Origin: DAOVQB01 sp023128935 | GTDB taxonomy: Bacteria; Eisenbacteria; RBG-16-71-46; CAIMUX01; WJJG01 | NCBI GenBank assembly: GCA_030628905.1 | Contig: DAOVQB010000067.1 | Location: 1 to 21,099, forward strand | Reading direction: 5' to 3' | DNA: 21,099 nt | Shown: positions 1 through 6,061 of the stretch, in pieces | Position numbering within the stretch: position 1 is the first letter of the stretch | Layout of the letters: the number at the start of each line of letters is the position of its first letter | The notes under the pieces: model-generated | What the model saw: only the letters and a program-made list of their open reading frames with translations | Database searches by the model: none | Told to the model about the DNA's origin: nothing | Made by a program: the position numbers and the translations under genes

Positions 1-1137
1 GATGCACGCCCCGTTGTGCTCTTCTCTATCCAACCTGCCTTGCACACACCGGTTGCCTTCAAGGGCATCAGGTACATCCGGATCGGAAGCTACAAGAAGA
101 AACTCAAAGACCATCCCGAGAAGGAGCGCGCTCTGTGGTCGCTCCTCTCTGGGGAGTCGTTCGAATCTTCGGTGGCTGCTAGCCGGGTGACAGCGGGGGA
201 TGTGCTGAAGCTGATTGACTACCCGTCCTACTTCCGTCTCATGGACATACCGCTGCCAGAGAACCGAGCCGGCATTCTGGAGCGACTGGAGGCCGAGAAC
301 ATCGTGATTCGCCAGGTAGGCGACCGTTTCGACATTTCGAATGTTGGAGCGATTCTCTTCGCGGCCGATCTTGGGCGCTTCGATCGACTGGCGAGGAAGG
401 CCCCGCGCGTGATTTTCTATCGAGGCAGTGACCGGCTGGATACGATCAAAGAGCAGACTGGCGGGAAGGGCTATGCGATTGGATTCAATGGTTTGGTTGA
501 CTACATCAACGACCGACTTCCCCAGCACGAGGAGATCGGAACGGCCTTCCGTCGTGAAGTGCGGATGTTTCCCAAGGTGGCCGTCCGCGAGTTGGTGGCC
601 AATGCTCTCATTCACCAGGATCTGACGGTATCTGGCACCAGCCCGATGGTCGAGATCTTCAGCGAACGGCTGGAGATCAGCAATCCCGGCCCGCCGCTGA
701 TCGATACTCTGCGTTTTATTGATGAACCTCCTCAATCCCGCAATGAAGTGATAGCCGGGCTGCTTCGCCGAATGGAGATCTGCGAGGAGCGTGGCACCGG
801 GATCGACAAGGTGATCTCGAGCGTTGAGGCGCATCAGTTGCCGGCCCCGGATTTCCGGGCTACGCCGCATGCTACGGTTGCGATTCTCCATGGACCCCGC
901 AGCTTCTCGGATATGGATCGAGGTGACCGGGTTCGCGCCTGCTACCAGCATGCCTGTCTCTGCCATGTGTCAGGCCGGGAGATGAGCAACAGCACGCTTC
1001 GAGAACGTCTGCGAATAGACAAGAAGAACTATTCGATGGTTTCTCGTGTCATCCGAGATGCCGTTGACCAGAGACTGATCAAGAAGAAGGAAGGCGGGTC
1101 ACGAAAGGACACGCGCTACCTGCCATTCTGGGCGTAG
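1..1137 (+). CDS. AlbA_2/Schlafen-type ATP-binding regulator, 5'-truncated
   Basis: The reading frame is open to the left edge, so the true start lies outside the window. 378 residues are visible. The first ~45 residues fit the end of an AlbA_2 (Schlafen-like) domain. The middle matches the HATPase_c_4-type region of proteins often annotated as putative ATP-dependent DNA helicase or transcriptional regulator: ELVANALIHQDL near residue 197, NPGPP near 228 and EERGTGIDKV near 262. The last ~70 residues look like a winged helix and end in RYLPFWA. Family knowledge: these proteins are common in defence islands and beside BREX or toxin-antitoxin loci, but a biochemical role is rarely proven. It is on the same strand as the BREX operon, 1.4 kb upstream. 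I infer a regulatory or accessory defence role. The family assignment is fairly secure; the function is not. Confidence 0.8.
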   Translation, partial: DARPVVLFSIQPALHTPVAFKGIRYIRIGSYKKKLKDHPEKERALWSLLSGESFESSVAASRVTAGDVLKLIDYPSYFRLMDIPLPENRAGILERLEAENIVIRQVGDRFDISNVGAILFAADLGRFDRLARKAPRVIFYRGSDRLDTIKEQTGGKGYAIGFNGLVDYINDRLPQHEEIGTAFRREVRMFPKVAVRELVANALIHQDLTVSGTSPMVEIFSERLEISNPGPPLIDTLRFIDEPPQSRNEVIAGLLRRMEICEERGTGIDKVISSVEAHQLPAPDFRATPHATVAILHGPRSFSDMDRGDRVRACYQHACLCHVSGREMSNSTLRERLRIDKKNYSMVSRVIRDAVDQRLIKKKEGGSRKDTRYLPFWA

Positions 1138-1386
1138 GAGGGGTATGTGACGCCATGTGACTGGCGGGAATTTTTCGGGGAGAGAATCGGCGTAACTTAT
1201 ATTGACGGAGGTGGTTGCCCATGTGCGCCTATGTGCGCGAATAGAGGGGCCGCGAGCTATCCGATCCGGAAGTCCAGGTGCAACGTGTTGAATGGACAGC
1301 AGTTGCGAGAGAGGATCTGAAAATGGCAGATTCCCAGACGAATTGCGCGCCAAGCCCCAACCAAGTAGTTGGAGCGAAGGACTCCC

Positions 1387-1674
1387 ATGGCTGAGGGAAC
1401 CACGAATGGGTACCGTCCATCTGAGGTTTCGCCTCCGGGCGTAACCCTGCGAGAGATCCTCGAGGAACGCGGCATCTCGCCAGCGGAATTGGCGGCAAGA
1501 ACAGACCGGCCAAGGAAGGCCATCGATGAAATCATCAAAGGGAAGGCGCCCATTACCAACCAGACTGCCCTGGAGCTCGAATCGGCTCTGGGGATCGGTG
1601 CCGAATTCTGGAATCGCAGAGAACGGCACTATCGAGAGCACTTGGCTGCAAGTAGGGGAGACCCACACCAATGA
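1387..1674 (+). CDS. HigA/VapI-like XRE-family HTH protein
   Basis: A 95-residue protein. Residues ~20-75 form a helix-turn-helix of the HigA/VapI antitoxin type: GVTLREILEERGISPAELA, then a recognition helix and LESALGIGAEFWNRRE. I chose ATG 1387 because AAGG lies 6 nt upstream; a TTG at 1369 would add 6 residues. No HigB toxin is recognisable in the 249 bp upstream, and the ImmA/IrrE-like peptidase domain that some long HigA-family proteins carry is absent. Its stop overlaps the start of the next gene (ATGA, 1671-1674), so the two are translationally coupled. It may be a solitary antitoxin-type repressor, or the regulator of the downstream small protein. The fold call is good; the partner and the operator are unknown. 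Confidence 0.8.
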   Translation: MAEGTTNGYRPSEVSPPGVTLREILEERGISPAELAARTDRPRKAIDEIIKGKAPITNQTALELESALGIGAEFWNRRERHYREHLAASRGDPHQ

Positions 1675-2030
1675 AGAAATCGAAGCAGCTGAGTGATCCG
1701 CTGCGGCGGATAGGCGATGGGGCTGCACACCGAACCAAGCATTCGTCGGCCGAGAGCCGCATGAAAGCACCCGAAGATATCTGCCCGGATTTTCCGGAGT
1801 GGCCTGACAGTTGGCAAGGAGCCAAACGCGACCTTGCCTATGGGGAAGGTTTGCTCGGTGTGATGATACCGTTCGTTGTGCATCTCATCGCCAAGGGCCT
1901 GACGCGGAAGACGATCAAGAATCACATGGACTATCTCTGGCTCCTCGGCGGGGAGATAATCCGAGACGTTGGCTTGCACAATGAGTACGACGTTGCGCCC
2001 CTGACGAAGCTGTCGATGCCGTCGGTGTGA
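1671..2030 (+). CDS. Small conserved protein, possibly 3'-truncated
   Basis: A 119-residue protein whose ATG overlaps the stop of the HTH gene. The central part carries a pattern I recognise from uncharacterised bacterial proteins: a Trp-rich segment (FPEWPDSW, ~45-50), a short hydrophobic stretch (GVMIPFVVHLIAKGL), then TRKTIKNHMDYLWLLGGEII. The KTI..H..LW segment looks helical and somewhat recombinase-SAM-like. I know of no assigned function. Relatives in my memory carry extra C-terminal residues after GGEIIRD. Here the protein ends about 20 residues later (KLSMPSV), and a different frame continues as an unrelated winged-helix sequence. The C-terminus may therefore have been replaced by a deletion junction near 1985-2030. 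It could be the partner of the HTH protein in an atypical two-gene module. Confidence 0.6.
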   Translation: MKKSKQLSDPLRRIGDGAAHRTKHSSAESRMKAPEDICPDFPEWPDSWQGAKRDLAYGEGLLGVMIPFVVHLIAKGLTRKTIKNHMDYLWLLGGEIIRDVGLHNEYDVAPLTKLSMPSV

Positions 2031-2143
2031 GCGAGCGTCAGGCGCGACGGGATTTGGCCGAGATGGAGAGACTCGGATTCATCGAGCGGCACGGAAAGGG
2101 ACGAGCTACCGCCTACAAACGAACCGCCAGAGGCACCTCGTGA
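1985..2143 (+). pseudogene. Winged-helix C-terminal fragment
   Basis: A frame different from the upstream small gene reads DEAVDAVGVSERQARRDL, then a helix, ERLGFIERHGKG and a basic tail, and stops at 2141-2143. This is a typical winged-helix domain of the kind found at the C-terminus of Fic or AlbA_2 proteins and some transcription regulators. The frame is open only from 1985 (TGA at 1982-1984) and has no good start or ribosome site. I read it as the 3' remnant of a larger gene, fused by deletion to the end of the upstream small gene. A frameshift or sequencing error joining it to that gene cannot be excluded. Confidence 0.5.
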
Positions 2144-2150
2144 ATGCTAT

Positions 2151-2176
2151 TCGGCCAAATCCGGCCAAATCTGGCC
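2151..2176. repeat. 10-bp tandem repeat, CGGCCAAAT type
   Basis: Two adjacent 10-mers, TCGGCCAAAT and CCGGCCAAAT, are followed by a half unit CTGGCC. A further copy (AGCCAAATCTGGCC) lies at about 2298-2311. The 10-bp spacing places the motifs on one DNA face, as operators often are. No protein is known to bind them; regulation of the BREX operon is only a possibility. Confidence 0.45.
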
Positions 2177-2485
2177 TTGTCAGCGGAGATGGCCGTTTGG
2201 GGCCTTGTCGTTGGCGGTCAGCATGTCCTGGGTGCGATGTAGTTCATTATGATTGTAGATGTTACGGGGCTTCGAATGCGGATGTGTTGAGATGCAGCCA
2301 AATCTGGCCAGACGCTCTTCGAGCCTGGAAACAAGCAGGCGATACGACTCATGCAGATCGAGAATGGCGCTGCGGGGTAGGCGGCCGGCTAGCGCGATCG
2401 ACCTGGGCTTTGCGGGAACTGAGGCTAAGAACTTCCCCCACCTGCGGATTCGGATGACTTGCATGAAATACGCGATCGACGACAC

Positions 2486-2557
2486 TGTCAACAAGGCGCT
2501 GCACCTGACCGCTATTCCGCTGCGCTCCATGGAGGCAGGTAAGCTTTGTCCTAGAGT
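2486..2557 (+). other. attC-like imperfect hairpin (degenerate)
   Basis: The left arm at 2498-2510 (GCTGCACCTGACC) pairs with the right arm at 2534-2544 (GGCAGGTAAGC). One extra A and a small bulge are left unpaired, which is the pattern of integron attC sites with extrahelical bases. In one frame the region reads NKALHLTAIPLRS, a peptide I recall as a recurrent translation of attC-type repeats in environmental genomes. The expected outer boxes (RYYYAAC and GTTRRRY) are not intact; TGTCAAC and GTCCTAG are found instead. It is thus at best a decayed site. No integron integrase is in the window. Confidence 0.3.
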
Positions 2558-2581
2558 GCCAGTAATGAGAAGGCCCCTGAA

Positions 2582-5500
2582 ATGACCGCACTTGCAACCG
2601 AATTGCGCGGCAAGCTCGAGCGAGCCATCATCGAGGCCCGTGATGCCGCCGAGGAAGGCGCCCGAACGGCCCTCGAAGCCCTCGCCGTTCACCACCACGA
2701 GCCTTACACGCACATGGATTCCGGCGCCCGATACCTGCGCAACCACCTGCGTGCCCGGGCCCGCCAGCTCGGGGATGCTCAAGATCGTTCGGGGCGTCTG
2801 GGGATTCTTCACCTCGTGCAGGAGTGCGCCTACGAGCATTGGCACCGGATGCTCTTTGCGCGCTTCCTCGCTGAAAACGCTCTGCTCATCGAGCCCGAAA
2901 GCCAGATGCCGATCAGCCTCGACGAGGCCGAGGAGCTGGGCAAAGAGAGCGGCGTAGACAGATGGATCTATGCCAGCCGCTGCGCCGAGCGCATGTTGCC
3001 GCAGATCTTCCGCCCCGATGATCCCCTGCTCAGTGTCGGCTTGGCGCGCGAGCATCAGCTCAAGCTGGAACGCCTCCTGAACAGCCTGCACCCGGCCACC
3101 TTCATGGCGCCCGATGCCCTCGGCTGGGTCTATCAATACTGGCAGAGCAAGCGCAAAGCCGAGGTCAACGCATCCGGACGCAAGATCGGGGCCGATGAAC
3201 TGCCAGCGGTGACCCAGCTCTTCACCGAACCCTACATGGTGAGCTTCTTGATCCACAACACGCTGGGGGCCTGGTGGGCCGGCAAGAAGCTATCGAAGGA
3301 TCCATCTCTGGCCACCTCCGCCCAGAGTGAGGAGCAGCTCAGCCGGACGCTGGCTCTTACTGGCGTGACCTGGGACTACCTGCGCTTCGTACGCCGCGAC
3401 GACGGCAACGGCCCTTGGGAGCCGGCGGCGGGCACCTTCGTGGGCTGGCCGCGAGCGGCGGCCGACCTGCGGGTGCTCGATCCCTGTTGCGGTTCCGGCC
3501 ACTTCTTGGTGGCTCTGCTCCGTCATCTCGTGCCGATGCGCATGGCCGAGGAGGGATTGTCGGCCAGGGAAGCGGTGGATGCGGTGCTGCGCGAGAACCT
3601 CCACGGACTGGAGATCGACGAGCGATGCTGCCAGATCGCGGCGTTTGCGCTGGCCCTTGCCGCCTGGACCTATCCCAACGCTGGTGGCCATCGGCCGCTG
3701 CCGGATATCCGCGTTGCTTGTAGTGGCATGGCGCCCAACGCCAAACGGGACGATTGGCTCGCCTCTGCAAGCGGGAACGTGAGAGCACAAGAGGGATTGA
3801 GCCACCTGTACGACTTGTTCAAAGATGCATCCGTCCTGGGGACCCTCATCGATCCCCCTGCGATGGAGGGTACGTTACTCAGCGCTTCGTATGAAGAGAT
3901 TCGAGAGCTGCTCAGGGACGCGATATCGAATGAGTCGAACTCCCAGTTGGGACACTACGATCAAGCTGAGCTGAGGGTGTCGGCCGCAGGAATCGCGGAG
4001 GCCGGCAAGCTGCTGTCTGACAAGTACGATCTACTGGTAACCAACATCCCTTACCTTCAGACGGGAAACCAACATCAAACCATGTCGGAGCACGTAGTCT
4101 CTCGATTTGAGCTGGGGCGGCCCAACCTGGCCACCGCCTTTCTGCTGCGGATGGCAAGGTTCCTGTCTAAATGCGGAACCCTCGCCGCTGTCTCGATGCA
4201 GGACTGGCTCTACAAGGACAGGTACGGGCGTTTCCGAGAACACTTCCTGTCGCGCCTAACCTGGAATGGCCTTGCCAGATTGGGTCCAGGGGCCTTCGAG
4301 TCGATCAGTGGCGAAGTTGTGAACGTTTGCCTGTTCACCGCCAGCTTCGCCTCTCCGACCAAGGATAGCCACTTTGCGGCGTTTGATGTCCAGAACAAAG
4401 AAAGCCCGAACGCAAAGAGCGTGGCACTCCAGTCCGCTAGCTGCATATGGACGCGTCAGCAGGAGCAACTCGCGAATCCAAGATGCGTGATAGTCCTTGG
4501 GGGTGTTTCTGCAAAGCCACTCCTTGAGGAGCATGCCAGCTATCACAACGGCATACAGAGCGGAGACCGGCCGCGGTTCGTGAGGTGTTCTTGGGAAGTC
4601 CGTATCATTGCGCCGCAGTGGCGCTATCATCAAAGCACGGTCAAGACGACCACGGTGTTTGGCGGTATGGAGCACGTATTCTTCTGGGAAGATGGCAATG
4701 GGCGGTTTCGTCAGTTCGTCGTTGACAGGCTGGGCGAGAACCTCGTCGGTTCGTGGATCCGAGGTGGAGCGGCATGGGGCAAACTGGGAGTTCTGGTGAG
4801 CGCGATGGGTCAGCTACCAGTGTCCCTGTATTCAGGCCACCTCTTTGACGACAGCAGTGTGGCCGTCATCCCCAGAGATGTCCGGAACTTGGCCGTCGTC
4901 TGGTGTTTCATGTCTTCTGACGAGTTCGCGGAGTTAGTGAGGAGTATCGACAAGTCACTGAAGGTGCGAGGACCTCTTGTTCGTGTTCCTTTTGACAAGG
5001 ATAGATGGGAAGGGGAAGCAAAGGAGCGCTATCCCAACGGTCTCCCGGAACCATACTCGGACGACCCAACCCAATGGCTCTATCACGGTCGCCCCGAAGT
5101 CTCGACCGCCCCGCTGCACGTCGCGGTGGCCCGCCTCCTCGGCTACCGATGGCTAGCGGAGACCGATAAAGAGATGCGCCTCTCCAGCGAGGCTCGCGAA
5201 CTGATCGGCCGCTGTAGCGAACTCGAGAAGTATGCAGACCGCGACGGCATCGGCTGCATCGCACCTGTCCGCGGTGAAGATCCCGCCGCTGAACGCTTGC
5301 GCGCGCTCCTGGCCGCAGCCTATGGCGCGGACTGGTCACCAGACAGGGAAGCAGCGCTCATCTCCGAGAGCGGATCGTCCGCCAAAGACCTCGACGACTG
5401 GCTGCGCAACGATTTCTTCCAGCAGCACTGCAAGCTCTTCCATCATCGCCCCTTCATCTGGCACATCTGGGATGGGCGCAAGCGCGATGGGTTCCACGCG

Positions 5501-6061
5501 CTGGTCAACTACCACAGGTTGGCCGAGGGACAGGCCCAAGCCCGGATGCTCCTTGAGAACCTGACCTACAGCTATTTGGGTGACTGGATCACCCGTCAGA
5601 AGGATGGTGTCAAGCGTGGCGCCGGGGGCGCGGAAGAGCGTTTGGCCGCGGCGATGGAACTCAAACAGCGCCTGGAGGCGATCCTCGCAGGCGAGCCGCC
5701 TTTCGACATCTTCGTGCGCTGGAAACCACTTGCCGAACAGCCTATCGGCTGGGAGCCCGACATCAATGATGGCGTGCGCCTGAACATCCGCCCCTTCCTG
5801 GCCAGCGACTTGCCGAATGGACGCAAGGGCGCCGGCATCCTGCGCTGGAAACCCAACATCAAATGGGGCAAGGATCGCGGCAAAGAGCCCCGCCGGGAGC
5901 GGGACCAATTCCCCTGGTTCTGGGGCTGGGATGAAGGGGCGACCGACTGGATGGGTGCCGCTGAGTTCGACGGCAATCGCTACAACGCCTGCCACTATAC
6001 CATCGCTGTCAAACGTGAGGCTCGGGCGAAGAACGACACAGAGAAAGAGGTCAGCAGGTGA
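2582..6061 (+). CDS. pglX: BREX adenine-specific DNA methyltransferase PglX
   Basis: A 1159-residue protein, about the usual size for BREX-1 PglX. It transfers a methyl group from S-adenosylmethionine to adenine N6 at the BREX recognition site, marking host DNA as self. The SAM-binding motif I (DPCCGSGHF) starts at residue 300. The catalytic motif IV is NIPY at residue 488, a variant of NPPY that I believe is usual in this branch. The C-terminal part has the PglX signature HRPFIWHIWDG and, further on, LTYSYLGDWI. The ATG at 2582 has GAGAAGG 8 nt upstream. The stop overlaps the pglZ start (GTGA). By eye, codons from roughly 3760 to 5060 (residues ~394-826) are less GC-rich and contain ATA, AGA and AGG, unlike both flanks. 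This suggests an exchanged specificity segment. The identification is firm. Confidence 0.93.
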   Translation: MTALATELRGKLERAIIEARDAAEEGARTALEALAVHHHEPYTHMDSGARYLRNHLRARARQLGDAQDRSGRLGILHLVQECAYEHWHRMLFARFLAENALLIEPESQMPISLDEAEELGKESGVDRWIYASRCAERMLPQIFRPDDPLLSVGLAREHQLKLERLLNSLHPATFMAPDALGWVYQYWQSKRKAEVNASGRKIGADELPAVTQLFTEPYMVSFLIHNTLGAWWAGKKLSKDPSLATSAQSEEQLSRTLALTGVTWDYLRFVRRDDGNGPWEPAAGTFVGWPRAAADLRVLDPCCGSGHFLVALLRHLVPMRMAEEGLSAREAVDAVLRENLHGLEIDERCCQIAAFALALAAWTYPNAGGHRPLPDIRVACSGMAPNAKRDDWLASASGNVRAQEGLSHLYDLFKDASVLGTLIDPPAMEGTLLSASYEEIRELLRDAISNESNSQLGHYDQAELRVSAAGIAEAGKLLSDKYDLLVTNIPYLQTGNQHQTMSEHVVSRFELGRPNLATAFLLRMARFLSKCGTLAAVSMQDWLYKDRYGRFREHFLSRLTWNGLARLGPGAFESISGEVVNVCLFTASFASPTKDSHFAAFDVQNKESPNAKSVALQSASCIWTRQQEQLANPRCVIVLGGVSAKPLLEEHASYHNGIQSGDRPRFVRCSWEVRIIAPQWRYHQSTVKTTTVFGGMEHVFFWEDGNGRFRQFVVDRLGENLVGSWIRGGAAWGKLGVLVSAMGQLPVSLYSGHLFDDSSVAVIPRDVRNLAVVWCFMSSDEFAELVRSIDKSLKVRGPLVRVPFDKDRWEGEAKERYPNGLPEPYSDDPTQWLYHGRPEVSTAPLHVAVARLLGYRWLAETDKEMRLSSEARELIGRCSELEKYADRDGIGCIAPVRGEDPAAERLRALLAAAYGADWSPDREAALISESGSSAKDLDDWLRNDFFQQHCKLFHHRPFIWHIWDGRKRDGFHALVNYHRLAEGQAQARMLLENLTYSYLGDWITRQKDGVKRGAGGAEERLAAAMELKQRLEAILAGEPPFDIFVRWKPLAEQPIGWEPDINDGVRLNIRPFLASDLPNGRKGAGILRWKPNIKWGKDRGKEPRRERDQFPWFWGWDEGATDWMGAAEFDGNRYNACHYTIAVKREARAKNDTEKEVSR

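Larger units (their letters stand above)
2144..2581. other. Intergenic region upstream of pglX
   Basis: This 438-bp stretch separates the broken winged-helix fragment from pglX. It holds a 10-bp tandem repeat at its left end, a near copy of that motif about 135 bp on, and an attC-like fold near its right end; each has its own entry. Minus-strand frames are open across part of it, but they continue as the antisense of pglX and have no convincing start. A GAGAAGG ribosome site for pglX lies at 2567-2573. I see no confident -35/-10 pair and no BrxR/WYL-type regulator gene. Confidence 0.6.

Noticed and set aside
1339..2615. 17-bp near match (16/17) between 1339-1355 and the start of pglX at 2599-2615, both readable as ELRxK
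   Set aside because: A rough estimate gives about 0.7 chance matches of this quality in a 21-kb window, so it is not evidence for a duplicated pglX start.
2180..3256. 358-residue minus-strand open frame
   Set aside because: Most of it is the antisense of pglX in GC-rich DNA; no ribosome site and no family signature.
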